Origin: Helichrysum umbraculigerum
Lineage: Eukaryota; Streptophyta; Magnoliopsida; Asterales; Asteraceae
Direction of reading: 5' to 3'
Length of the DNA stretch: 64,000 nucleotides
NCBI GenBank assembly: GCA_949592205.1
Contig: CATIUR010000001.1
Location: 72,831,559-72,895,558, forward strand
The notes under the pieces: model-generated
The model's database searches: none
What the model was told of the DNA's origin: nothing
What the model saw: the letters and a program-made list of their open reading frames with translations, nothing else
Made by a program: the position numbers and the translations under genes
Part shown: piece by piece, positions 23,423 to 33,985 of the stretch
How positions within the stretch are numbered: the first letter of the stretch is position 1
How the letters are laid out: each line of letters starts with the position of its first letter

Positions 23423-23643
23423 CATCTCGGTCACAAAACCCCCACATTTACTTTTCTGTATAAATTAATTGCATTTAGATTTAATTCTTAAACCCACATT
23501 CCCTGTGTTCGAACCTGGATTTACCAAAACTATACTACTACACGATAGGGTCCACTGCCCGATGTGTTATAGTCTAACCAAGGTATTTCTTTTGTTCATT
23601 TACAACGATAAATTTAATAACTAGATTTAGAACATCAAGTTTT

Positions 23644-23661
23644 TGGCGCCGCTGCCGGGGA
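23644..23661 (+). other. Primer-binding site of D
   Basis: TGGCGCCGCTGCCGGGGA lies six bases after the 5' LTR end. It fits the complement of a plant tRNA-Asp 3' end with one mismatch, the type used by Athila-like elements. The tRNA assignment is from memory of the family. Confidence 0.7.
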
Positions 23662-23857
23662 ATGTGATTGATTGAGAATTTAATTCAAGTGTGGTTAATT
23701 GATCCTTTCTTATAATTTATTTCCAAGAAAGTTACTTAAAACAGTTTTTTTTAGTTATTGTTCTTGTATATATTTTTAGTGTTTGTTTATTTTGTATTGA
23801 GTGGTTACGTTTTACCATGTTTAGTTTTCATGTTGTAGTGATTTTATCTTAGCTCCA

Positions 23858-25288
23858 ATGTCTTATTACTCGAATTATGAAGGTTATAAACCTTCATTTT
23901 ATAAGAGTGATAATGATGATGTACCAATGATCTCACAAGAAAGGTATGCACCACCTGGATGCTACCAAGATAGTCAACCTTGGACTTGAAATGAAGAACC
24001 TTCGTTCACCAAAGAGATAGAACAACCTGAAATGTCAAATCTTGAAAGGTTGTTGAAAGAGGCTATAGAGCAAACTGAGAGACATAGTAGAGAATTGGAT
24101 GAAATCTTCGATTGGAATTTTGAGCCAAATTGTGGAGGGCCGTATGACACATTCACTAATGCAATTGAGCATTTGGATGATGATGAGGCCATTGAGTATA
24201 ATGATTATTATTCTAACGATTATGCTTCATATTCATCTAAATTTGTTTTTCAGGATGATAGTGAGGATGAGGAGGAAGAATATTATGAATATAATAATTA
24301 CCCTCAAGACACTTCACAAGTTGTTTTGCAGGAATCACACGACTTTGCACCCGAATTGAAGGAATGTGCAGATTTTAAAGATCCGGATTTTGAAGACTCA
24401 AATGGAGAGTTGGAGATTGAAGATGAAGTCTTGGTGGAAGAAGTTGTGGAAATTCCTGTCACGCCTATTCTTGAAATGGTTAGTGTTTCGTTTGAATCAA
24501 ACGCTGTGAATGAGGAGCTGAAAAATGAGATGGAGAGCATCGAGAGCAAGCTCGAGAAAGAACCCATAAAGCTTCAAAATGACAAGCATGATGATGTGTT
24601 GGAGAATCAAGTTTATCAAAAGCTTGATTTTCCAGATTTTGATGAAGAATTGTATGCATTGCTTGGTTTAGAAAATGAGGAGCTTCAAGAGTTAGTGAAC
24701 AATGAAGATGGAATGATGACGAAATCTGAGTTGTTAGAGATGATGGAGCCAAAAGACAACTCTTTGAAAGAAGAAAATGAAAAGTTAAAAGAAGATGATA
24801 TGTTATGTATCAAGAGTTCACCAGAGGTATCTCTAACATATTTTGATGCTAATTCCTTTTCAAGTGGGTGTAATTTTGAGCTTGTAAAAGAGCCAAAACC
24901 ACCCGATCCGTTTATTCCATGTTTGCAAGAGTTGTCATCACTGAAAGACATTGAAGGGTCAAAGATTGAAATGGACAAGGGCATGAGCAATAATTGTGAA
25001 GCAAGTAAGAGCCTTAAGTTTCATGTTAATTTGGTAAATTATAATATTTTAAACGATCCTGGAGATATGAAGGTTCCTGGTAGTATGTTTTTGGCTGTGA
25101 AAATTGGGGAATGTACTCTTGAAAAGTCTACTGTCATTTGGTTGATAAACATATTACATGAAGGTTATTGGGTTGTTGGTATCATTGTTTGGGAGAAATA
25201 TTATTTGAATAGCAAAAAGAAAGAAAATTTTCTCCCAACTGAATATGATTGGAAAGGAGTAGGTATTTTGTTGACGGACCCGCCTTGA
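23858..25288 (+). pseudogene. D ORF: acidic protein of unknown family, one nonsense codon
   Basis: The frame opens at the ATG at 23858 (MSYYSNYEGYKPSFY), meets a TGA at 23987-23989 and continues in the same frame to 25288, 476 codons before the stop. If 23858 is not used, the next ATG at 24032 gives 418 aa. The first third is very acidic (DDDEAIEYNDYYSNDY, then DDSEDEEEEYYEY), the middle is rich in E and K with heptad-like spacing (NEELKNEMESIESKLEKE), and the last third is more neutral and hydrophobic (STVIWLINILHEGYWVVGII). No zinc knuckle, protease, RT or integrase motif is present, and I do not recognise the family. It occupies the gag position of a non-autonomous element. A structural or gag-like role is only a guess. 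Confidence 0.6.
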
Positions 25289-27028
25289 TAGATGAAATGG
25301 GTTGAGTCTAGCTCGGGACTCGGTAATAAACCAAGCAAATTGAGGGAGTTAAAGTGATGGATGTTTGATGAAAATAGCTTTGTGCAATAACGGCGATGTA
25401 CCTGAAAGGAATGGATGTTTTGAAATGATGGTCGAAGGTTTATCGAGAATATGAACATGCAAAAACCCCCAGGGAAGTACTCGCTCCCTTTTACCTTTCA
25501 CACTTATGCTCATTTCATGTTTTTATATTTTGTTGCATTTAGGGGAATGCAAACCTTAAGTGTGGGGAGGTTATTCACTTGAACTAGTTTATCCTCATAA
25601 AATTAATTGCTTTGAAATGTAATTGTTAAAATCTCTTGAAAGTAATTTAATCTTACCTCTTGCATGAGATGTGTCATTAAGCAACCTCAATGGGTGAATT
25701 GCATGACTAGCACACTTGTAGCCGCCACTATAAATTGTGAGAAATTTGAGCCTTATTGAGAAAAACACTTATCTTTAGTGTTTACATTGTTTGATTGCTA
25801 TGAGTGTGCCGGTGATTGTAGTTTGTTCTAGAACTTGCCCTAGTGATGCATTTTGAGACCGCTGTGGGATCACAGAAATGTGATATAGGTGGGGTCGAAG
25901 ACGTGGAGGTATTCTTAGGAATTTTTGATCTTATTTTGCTTTAAAACCATTTATATCCAGTTAACACAGGTCGTTAGCACTCATTTTTAGTGCTAAGAAA
26001 CCACTAGAAAACTTCCACATTCAATCCACTAAATATTAGCCTTATTTTTTGTGTAGTCAATTCCCGAACCATCACTTTTCTAAGATGTTGCCTAGTTGGA
26101 ACTTATGATGGATTCTACCAAAATGTGACTTAAATCGTTATGAATTGGGATTCTAGTGTTAAATTCTATGATTGAGATTGGAAACAATTAAATGAATAGA
26201 AGTTAACCTTTGAGCTTAAAGTTTATAGTTGGATGATTGTAATCAACTAAATGGCCTTTGGATTCCTGAATAAGTAGTTCCCGAGGGGTGTTCTACACCT
26301 AGCCACCAAAGGCCTTTATCCGGTCTAGGATGGTTGGTCCGAAAGTTCGTTACACAGGGTTCATAGAAAGTCATAGAGTGCAATTATTCCAATCAAATGT
26401 GAAAAAAAAAAATCAATTTGAGTTATTTGTGTGCAATTGTTGAAGTATGAGTTATAAATGAGAACAAATAATAATTTGAATTGATTTGGCACGAGAGTCC
26501 TAAGTTTCATTACTGTCACATGTTTAAACCAATAGGTAACATTTCCGCATTTTTCATGGGTCTTGACTACCACTTTTCACCAATTATTGTGTCTATCATA
26601 CCCCTATTCCATAATTAGCCTACATTGTTACAACACATGCTAGAATACCTCCTTTGAGATCTCACTTGGTGCTCACGCCAAGTCGGTGGAGATTTGATCC
26701 TTTTGCAAGCCTATGGTAACAACGCATCACGACTTGGCTTGATTGAGTGTTAAATAGCTTACTTCCTTACCTTGTAGTCTTATAGGTTGAGAGTGAGTGA
26801 CTAAACACTTTTCCTATTGAGAGGTGCTAAGTTGTGCATTCAAGCTTGACAATTTTATTTAAGGTTTTCTATGTTTGTATTCATGCTACTAACATGATTA
26901 CTTTTGCAATTGTGGTTAGTTATATTTTGTAAAACCTTGTTCTTAAATTCTAAATGCAAGAGGTATGTGTCTTGGAATGTAAATCATAGTTTGCTTGAGG
27001 ACAAGCAAAGTTCAAGTGTGGGGATATT
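25289..27028 (+). other. Non-coding 3' internal region of D with polypurine tracts
   Basis: About 1.7 kb without a supported ORF. A first AAGTGTGGGGAGG tract lies at about 25558-25570. The one used for plus-strand priming, AAGTGTGGGGATATT, lies just before the 3' LTR and follows GAGGACAAGCAAAGTTC. Length and lack of coding content fit a LARD-type element. Confidence 0.65.
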
Positions 27029-28969
27029 TGATATCCCTCGTTTTGTACATGTTTATCTCTCGCGATATCATTGTTTTTGTACTTGTTTCTAGTCGATTTC
27101 ATGAACTTTTGGTACTTATTTAGTTGGAAATTGATTTCATGTGTTTAGGTTGAAGATTGAGAAAGAATGGATGAAAAGATGAGGATTTTGCTGATTTTGC
27201 TATGCTGCACCGTTTTGGCCATATCTCCCTCATACGAACTCGGATTGAGACGATCCAGGTGTCCAGGCGAAGCTCACTCAGAGCTCTACAATTTTCCAGA
27301 AGATAGTCAGCTGAAAAGAAAAGGGGTCATAGCCGATCTGCTAAAGTTAGCCGATCGGCTATTTTAGTGCAAAATTCAGTCAGAAGTTCGACCTTATGTA
27401 CACACTTCCATTTCCAAGTAGCTTAGCCGATCTGCTTTCCTTAAGCCGATCTGCTTTCCTTAGCAGATCTGCTAAGCCTTAGCCGATCTGCTATGATGCG
27501 CGGGGAAGTCTATTTATGTACTGTTTTAGGGTTCCACAAAAACACACACTCCACCCCCGATTTGGGGCAACCCCCATGGGCGATTTTTAGGGTTTTTAGG
27601 TTATTTTTATCATCTTGAAGAGCTCTAATCATCCTACTCCATTTGGTCACAAAGAATCATCATCCAAATATTGTAATCACTTGGTTTGCATCTTTTCAAT
27701 ATAATTTTCTTCCATTGATTTCATTAGTTATATTTGTTTGTTTTGAGTATGATTGTTAGTGGCTAGTTTTATTTACTTGCTTGGATGAATCAACTAGTGA
27801 TTAGGGGTGTAATCCTTAGAGTTTGTATTTATGCTAGTTTTTGCTCATCCATGAATTTATATGTTCTAGTTTAGATTGTTGAAGCTTGTTGGTAATGAAA
27901 CTAATAACTATAGTGAACACTTGTTGTTAGATTGAATTACTACATTTATATGTCTATGTATGAATTGCCATTGATAGTGAACACTAATTTGGTACAAGAC
28001 TAAACAATTGAACTAGCATGTGTAAGTTGTGAATATGACCAATGTCTTTCAATTGGATGAGTTATAAACTTGTAATCAATGAATTTATGTTTAATTGAGA
28101 ACCTTGTGTATTTGAGCTTAGTATAAATATCTCTAACTTGTTTAATGAAATATTAAAGGATATTGCGAACGTTTTCCATTTAGTAATTCATTATCAATTA
28201 TTTGTCTATAAATGATTGAACAAACATTGCGAACGTAGATTTGGAACAAGTTAGGATAATTAAGCTAAAATGTGCAAGTTGGTAAATTGGTTTATACTTG
28301 ATTTCAATTAATGTTATGTTTATTTCATTGAGTGACACGTGTGGAATTTTAGCATGACATTTACTAGGAGTGACAACTAGTAATTTGTATTTGATATGAT
28401 TATGCTTAGTTTTACAAATTGACAACTTGTGATTCTTAGCATGCTTTTACTTGGAATGACAACCGGTAGATAAGTCATAGATAATCAAAGAATTGTGATC
28501 ACGGTAAATGAACCATTACTAGATTAAATCTTAGGTTAGTAAGTCAAGATTGGAATAAAGTGATGGCGAAAGTTAAGCTTAATCTAATTGAGATTTACAT
28601 GATAAACTGGTTTTAACAAATACCCCGGACGCATTAGTGAAATAATCCAAGCAAGTACTATTTGTTTCCCTTAAATAAACAACAAATCAATTTGACTCTT
28701 CCTGAGTCCCTCATTGCGTAGTTTTAGTTAAAAAGTTGTTTTTAAGCATCGTGACATCTCGGTCACAAAACCCCCACATTTACTTTTCTGTATAAATTAA
28801 TTGCATTTAGATTTAATTCTTAAACCCACATTCCCTGTGTTCGAACTTGGATTTACCAAAACTATACTACTACACGATAGGGTCCACTGCCCGATGTGTT
28901 ATAGTCTAACCAAGGTATTTCTTTTGTTCATTTACAACGATAAATTTAATAACTAGATTTAGAACATCA
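27029..28969 (+). mobile_element. 3' LTR of D
   Basis: 1941 bp, uninterrupted, with the same ends as the 5' copy. About 12 base differences from the 5' LTR were counted by eye. A 66-codon frame with a hydrophobic start (27167-27367) lies in it, but the 5' copy has a stop within that frame, so I do not call it a gene. Confidence 0.92.
27331..27492. repeat. GCCGATCTGCT array, D 3' LTR
   Basis: Collinear copy of the 19597-19759 array. One base differs in the last unit (AGCCGATCTGCT here, TCCGATCTGCT there). Confidence 0.8.
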
Positions 28970-29041
28970 TGCTGTGATTACCTTCATTAGTCGCACCCGA
29001 TGTATGCTTCCGCTAATCATGAATTTGGGGGTGCAACATAT

Positions 29042-29053
29042 TGGTATCAGAGC
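29042..29053 (+). other. Primer-binding site of G
   Basis: TGGTATCAGAGC lies three bases after the LTR end (29038). This is the usual initiator tRNA-Met complement of plant Tekay and many other LTR elements. Confidence 0.9.
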
Positions 29054-29307
29054 CTAAGGTTATAGTGAACTAGGTTGCATTAGTGGACCTAGACTATGAA
29101 CGTTAGGCAGTATTTCCTTATTAGGTATGACTGGTTCAGGAATTACATCATACGACTTTAATTTAACATAGCCTGATCAACTATGTACAATTAAGGAAAG
29201 ATGATGTGAAGTCTAAAATAGTTATGTTGAACAGGAATAGTTGACTCTGACCACGAGAGAAACGCAACTCAAACTTGTTTGTACTAGACACACTAGGCTA
29301 TATTATA

Positions 29308-29360
<53 letters not shown>

Positions 29361-29391
29361 CCTCACGATACTCAATGTTCTTGCCACAGAA
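29054..29391 (+). other. Leader of G with (AT)n tract
   Basis: Untranslated leader between the PBS and the extra ORF. It aligns by eye with the leader of E (47527-47850), sharing GTGAACTAGGTTGCATT and TAGCCTGATCAACTATGTAC. An (AT)n run occupies 29310-29358. Confidence 0.7.
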
Positions 29392-30081
29392 ATGGCAGAC
29401 TCATCATCTAGACAAACTACACGTACTCCACTATCTCTCTCTCGCTCACGTCACAGCCACTCAGAACCACTCGTGGATAGACGCATTGGTAGCTCACATC
29501 GGGCTAGACCATATCACAATCCTGCCATCACCAGGAACGTCTCTACTATAGATCGCCAACGGGCAATTGCACACCAATGGAGCTGGTTACCTACGGCTAT
29601 CACCACCTGGAGGATTGAGGAAAACATAGAAATTCTTACTGATGGCAGAGAATATTCATTCATGGATCTCTCACCGTACACTCAAGAACCAACACACCTC
29701 ACTGTACCTATATTAGCCGCTCGAGTGCACCGTCACGAACGTAGGTTACACGACATGGAAATAGAACAACATGAAACTCACTCCAACTGAATGGAATTGG
29801 CTCAAGGTCGCATTGCACAAATGTACTTGGATCAGGAATACATCTCTGAAACCGTAAACCGTACTCATGACCAAATGGAAGATACCACGCAAACCATGGA
29901 GATTGTTCATAACCAAGTAATCAGTAACCAAAACGAGATCTCCGTTTTACAATCAAGACTGCAACAATGTGAGATGCGTTTACAGGAAACCGAGGACACT
30001 CTCAGAATGGTTAGCAGACTTACTGAATCAGTGGACCACCTAACCTCTCTACTACCACAACTGAATCTACACCGAGATTAG
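29392..30081 (+). pseudogene. Extra ORF upstream of gag in G (coiled-coil protein), one nonsense codon
   Basis: A 229-codon frame with a TGA at 29788-29790, where the related frame of H has tryptophan. The N-terminus is rich in S, R and T (MADSSSRQTTRTPLSLSRSR). The middle holds the segment shared with H: PILAARVHRHERRLHDME, then EQHETHSN, then LAQGRIAQMYLDQE. The C-terminal half (EISVLQSRLQQCEMRLQETE) has heptad spacing typical of a coiled coil and ends LLPQLNLHRD. It sits between the PBS leader and gag, with a stop and about 270 bp before the gag ATG. No known domain is recognised. The function is unknown; presence of the same ORF in H indicates an element gene and not chance. Confidence 0.75.
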
Positions 30082-30352
30082 TGTAGTACCTATCATGTAA
30101 CCCACTAGCTATCTATGTAGAACTCTTGTAATTCGACCGGATGTAACAATTCCCAGTATCTTTTGAAAACTCTGCAGTTGTAATCTTTTGAAACTCGTAT
30201 CCTTAATGACTATTAACCTTATTATATCATATTGTTGATTGATTGTCACTTTGTGCTGTTGTATATCATTTCATTAAATATACAATTGTGATAATCATAA
30301 CCTTTGTTCAACATCTCATACGTCCTTTTCTTTCTTTGTTTATTCAAGCATT

Positions 30353-31507
30353 ATGCCTCTGAGGCGACAAACGTATAGCCAAGCTGACATCAATCGACTA
30401 GTTGCCCAAGGTGTAGCTGATGCTTTAGCTGCCCAACGCAATAGTGGACAAAACCCACATTCAGGCAGCAATGACACCACGAACAACACACCTCCAGCCA
30501 AACCCTGCCCATACAAAGATTTCCTCAACTGCAAACCTCTAAACTTCAAGGGCACCGAAGGTGCTATAGACTTGCTACGTTGGATAGAAAAGATGGAGTC
30601 AGTCTTCAGGATCTGTAATTGTCCAGAAGATGGCAAGGTCAAATATTCCACCTGTACTTTCATGGAAGGTGCTCTGACATGGTGGAACACTCATGCTCAG
30701 ACCGTGGGCATCGATACCGCTTACCAAACTCCCTGGGATGAGTTGAAGAAAAGGTTAAAAGATGAATATTGTCCCAGGGAGGAATTACAACAACTTGAGG
30801 TTGAGTTTTGGAACCTTAGAGTCAAGAACAACGATATCACAGGATAGACCACTAGATTTCACCAACTGGCACTCTTGTGCCCAACCATGGTAGATCCGGA
30901 GTATAAACGGATCGAGAGATACATCTAGGGACTCCCGGAAAAGATTCAAGGGATGGTAACTTCATCCAAACCCGATACTATCCAGAGTGCCGTCCGTATG
31001 GCACACAATCTCATGGCCCAGGCCGCTCGCTGAGCCACTCCAGCTGAAAAGAGCACCGTAAACCAATCTGGGGATACCAAACGCATGTGGAGTGGGAACC
31101 CCAACAATCAAAATCAAAACCAACAACCCAACAAAAAGCCCGATACTATAAAGGCTTACACCTCTGTTCTGAAACAAGGAAGGGCTACACTGGAAACAAG
31201 CCTTTCTGTTCCAAATGCCGCCGTCACCATGATGGTCCTTGCGGTACTCCCTGCACTAACTGTGAACGATATGGGAATTTGGCCAAAGACTGTAGGTCTA
31301 CCAATGCTAACACCAACACCAGTCAACCAAAAGCCTGCTTTGAGTGTGGCAACACTGGGCACTTCCGGAACGATTACCCGAAACTGAAGAACAAGGGCAA
31401 CAACAACTCAATAGGTAGAGCATTCGTCCTTAACTCTGGGGAAGCCCGTCAAGACCCGAATGTGGTCTCGGGTACGTTCCTCCTCAACAACTTAATTGCC
31501 TATGTCC
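30353..31507 (+). pseudogene. G gag and start of protease, broken
   Basis: It starts MPLRRQTYSQADINRL and contains the gag core (KGTEGAIDLLRWIEKMESVF, then ALTWWNTHAQTVG, then W..LK.RL...Y.P). In-frame stops occur at 30845 (TAG), 30926 (TAG) and 31031 (TGA), and a frameshift lies near 31170. After the shift come the zinc-knuckle CFECGNTGHFRND (last cysteine replaced by Y two residues on) and the run-up to the protease, SGEARQDPNVVSGTFLLNNL. A preceding knuckle-like CTNCERYGNLAKDC has N in place of the histidine. Solo LTR F interrupts the protease at 31513. Confidence 0.85.
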
Positions 31508-32877
31508 TATTTTGTCACACCCCCAATTTCATGCTTTGCGGAAACGACTGTTTTGGGGCATGACTAATCAAATATCAAAACACCAAAGTACAAGCAAACG
31601 ACTCTAAATGAGACGTTTTAGAAACACATTACATTACATTAGTTTTCCAAAAGAAATACAAAGTTTAAGTCATAAGTTTAAAACATAGTAGTGAGTTCGC
31701 AAAATGATTTCAAAAGATTTTAATACATAACCATTATACAAAATATAATGCAAGAAAATCTTCATGTCTAAATGGATGTATGCGACTCGTGATAGGTAGC
31801 TTATCCTGTAGGCCATTCCTAATATTGATGAGCACCTGAGAATACAACACTAAAAGGTCAGCTATAAAGCTGGTGAATCTCACAAGTTTAAATAAACATT
31901 ACTGTGATCAACATGATTATCCGACGATAATTTAGACAGTGTAAACCGATCAATGAATAACAATGTACCGAACCATGATTTACCCATTAGGGCTACCGAC
32001 CAATGATTAAACCAATTAAGGTTTCCGAACAATGATTTACCGATAATGACATTTGTATTGCACTGAGCTATGATTCAAAGCCTAACCCGATCTTTGCCTC
32101 CCGATTTGGTGACACACCCATGACAATTACTAAAGTGCCCGTTTTTAACTTGGTTGTAGCTAGCAACCCGGACGGGGACGTCACTCCCATGATAGTACTA
32201 TCCTTTAGTAACCGCGCCTTATTAAGTTAATGAATCATACACTGTTGAGGACTTTTACCGAATTAAAACACTCGTGCATATACCGAACAATGAAAATCAA
32301 GACCGACAATGATAACCGAACCATGTACCAAAATGGTAAACCGAATACAAGTAACAATGCAGTTAATTAAGTTAACAACTAAATTAACTAACCGAATAAC
32401 AGTGATCACGAAAATAATTTGTGTTGCATCTCCCCCAATTATTAAAACATGTAAACATTGAAAATGGGGCCGTGAGACTCACCTGAGTCAATCCGAGCAA
32501 ATGAATATATTCGACGTGGAATAGACAATCTCTGAAATCCCTTAGAGTCCTAAACACGCGAGATTCTAATGAGTAAATGGATTATCCAATGTATTGTTTA
32601 AATGTTTATGTTTGAGTTTACAAAATTTGGTATGAGTCTGAAAACAGTAATCTGCCATTTTCGGCCCCTAAACGACCCCGGATGGCCTAAAACTGACAAG
32701 GCTAAGGTACTTAGCCTTGATCATTGGGTTGTTTTTGAATGACCGAGCGAATTTGAGCCCAATCCGTTATAATAAAATTTTCATCGAGAAGCTACCCTAA
32801 AATATGTTGTAAAATCGTCGACGTTTTCGAAAATTTACATGTTCTGTTTTAGCTAGAATTCGCAGGGCTAGTTTATT

Positions 32878-33135
32878 GATCCGTTGGATCATGAAATATA
32901 TAGGGGGAATCCGCCGGATTCACTTGAATCCGCCGGATTGGTGACATTTGTGGGGAATACGCCGTATTCCCTTGAATACGCCGTATTCCGGAAAAATAGA
33001 GGGAATACGCCGGATTCCCAAGAATCCGACCGTATTCATGACAAACCACGGGAATACGACCGTATTCCATTGAATACGCCGTGTTCATGTTTTCTGGGCA
33101 GGAATCCGTCGGATTCACCCGAATCCGCCGGATTC
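32878..33135. repeat. GAATCCGCCGGATTC / GAATACGCCGTATTC array, solo LTR F
   Basis: About twelve 13-15 bp near-perfect palindromes of two related types alternate through 258 bp, including AATCCGCCGGATTC, AATACGCCGTATTC and CGACCGTATTC variants. Each unit is self-complementary. Confidence 0.9.
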
Positions 33136-33298
33136 ACGTAACTGGTTCGACTCTGTACGTGCAGAAAACATACAAAACCATTTCTAAATCCTATTTCCGC
33201 TTACAACAACTTAATACAAAGCTAATACATGATATGTAACGTATTAAAAACATGAAATTAACGAAAAAGAGTTGATGATTCTTACTAATTGAAATTGG

Positions 33299-33480
33299 AA
33301 CCGAAAATGAAGTTTGATGGTGATGAACGATGAAGACGATGATGATGATCCAGATTATGATGATGATGATGATACTGATTCTTGATCTTGTTAATGTTTT
33401 TGTTGTTGTTGTTTGATAGATTGAAAGAGAAATGAGAGGGAGAGATAGAGCCGAGAGATAGATAGATAGATAATGAAATG
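33299..33480. repeat. GAT/GTT-rich simple-sequence region in LTR F
   Basis: Runs of GATGATGAT and TTGTTGTT followed by GATAGATAGATA (about 33461-33473). On the LTR's sense strand this reads as a pyrimidine-rich leader containing ATCATC and CTCTC, similar in position to the leader segments of the E and G LTRs. Confidence 0.6.
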
Positions 33481-33985
33481 AATAGATCGGCCATCTCCAA
33501 TTATTGGAGGTGGTTGACCGAGCTTCGATCCGTTACGTGGTATTTTGACCCGTGTTTTGATATCCGATTGTTATATAGTGAAAATGTTTTCAGATGGTAA
33601 ATTTCTAAAATTGAAATCGTATAAGTTTTTATTTGAAGTATTTCACAAAAATACTTTTAGTGTGATACTAAATTATATCGTTGTTTCATTTTGAACTTAC
33701 GGATAGTTTTAATTATCCAAAAAGAGTTTTGTAAATTTTCCGAGTATCGTAATATTATTTCTGTTAATAATATTCTATTTGGAAATGTTTTGGGACAACT
33801 TTTATTTTTATGTTTCCTGAGTGGTTTCAGATTTGTTCGCGTTGTGATTATTAAATAATCATTTCGTGTTATATATATAGTTATACATATATTATCCGAA
33901 TACTTTGTTTTTGATTCGCACCGTGTACGAATAATTAAAGTTTAAATTGGCCCCTAATTTTGGCCCTTTTTGACCGGGTGTCACA

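Larger units (their letters stand above)
19295..23637 (+). mobile_element. 5' LTR of D, split by a solo LTR
   Basis: The LTR occupies 19295-21025 and 23428-23637 (1731 + 210 = 1941 bp, exactly the length of the 3' copy). It carries the GCCGATCTGCT array at 19597-19759 and a tail ending AGAACATCA directly before the PBS. Confidence 0.9.
19295..28969 (+). mobile_element. Retrotransposon D: non-autonomous, tRNA-Asp-type PBS, one acidic ORF
   Basis: Two 1941 bp LTRs (TGATATCCCTCG to AGAACATCA) flank a 3.4 kb internal region, and the TSD is TGCTG (19290-19294 and 28970-28974). The 5' LTR is interrupted by a solo LTR. A PBS follows the 5' LTR, and a polypurine tract (AAGTGTGGGGATATT) precedes the 3' LTR. 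Inside there is one ORF and no protease, RT, RNase H or integrase signature. About 12 substitutions separate the LTRs by eye (roughly 0.6 percent). It must have used proteins from another element. The PBS resembles those of Athila-type Ty3 elements. Confidence 0.88.
16320..29038 (+). mobile_element. 5' LTR of G, split by element D
   Basis: The LTR occupies 16320-19294 and 28975-29038 (3039 bp once D and one TGCTG are removed). It starts TGTGATACCCG and ends GGGGGTGCAACA. Internal blocks shared with the other Tekay LTRs are a CACCGCACGGAGCG-like motif (ACTGCACGGAGCG here), GTAAGA at 17166, the GC array at 17901-18163, CACCAACGGGCCGTACA at about 18353, CAGGTGAGT at 18565, GTCCGGGTTG at 18781 and CTCAGGT at 19059. 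The copy at 61670 is collinear with it. Confidence 0.85.
31513..33985 (-). mobile_element. Solo LTR F, minus strand, in the G protease
   Basis: It is 2473 bp and flanked by TATTT (31508-31512 and 33986-33990), splitting the G protease just before its DTGA motif. On its own sense strand (minus) it starts TGTGACACCCGG and ends GGGGGTGTGACA. Reading on the minus strand it has a GTAAG at 33295-33291, the palindrome array at 33135-32878, CTCAGGTGAGT at 32487-32477, GTCCGGGTTG near 32175 and CTCAGGT at 31840-31834. This is the same order as in the other Tekay-like LTRs. No coding region is present. Confidence 0.92.

Noticed and set aside
27167..27367. 66-codon frame in the D 3' LTR with a signal-peptide-like start (MDEKMRILLILLCC)
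   Set aside because: The matching frame in the D 5' LTR has a stop (TAA where the 3' copy has TAC GAA) and the frame runs through the GCCGATCTGCT array. It is probably chance.
31513..33985. Full-length retrotransposon with internal genes
   Set aside because: There is one LTR only between identical TSDs, and no PBS or pol motif in any frame. The same holds for 1669-3990, 21026-23422 and 35914-38039.
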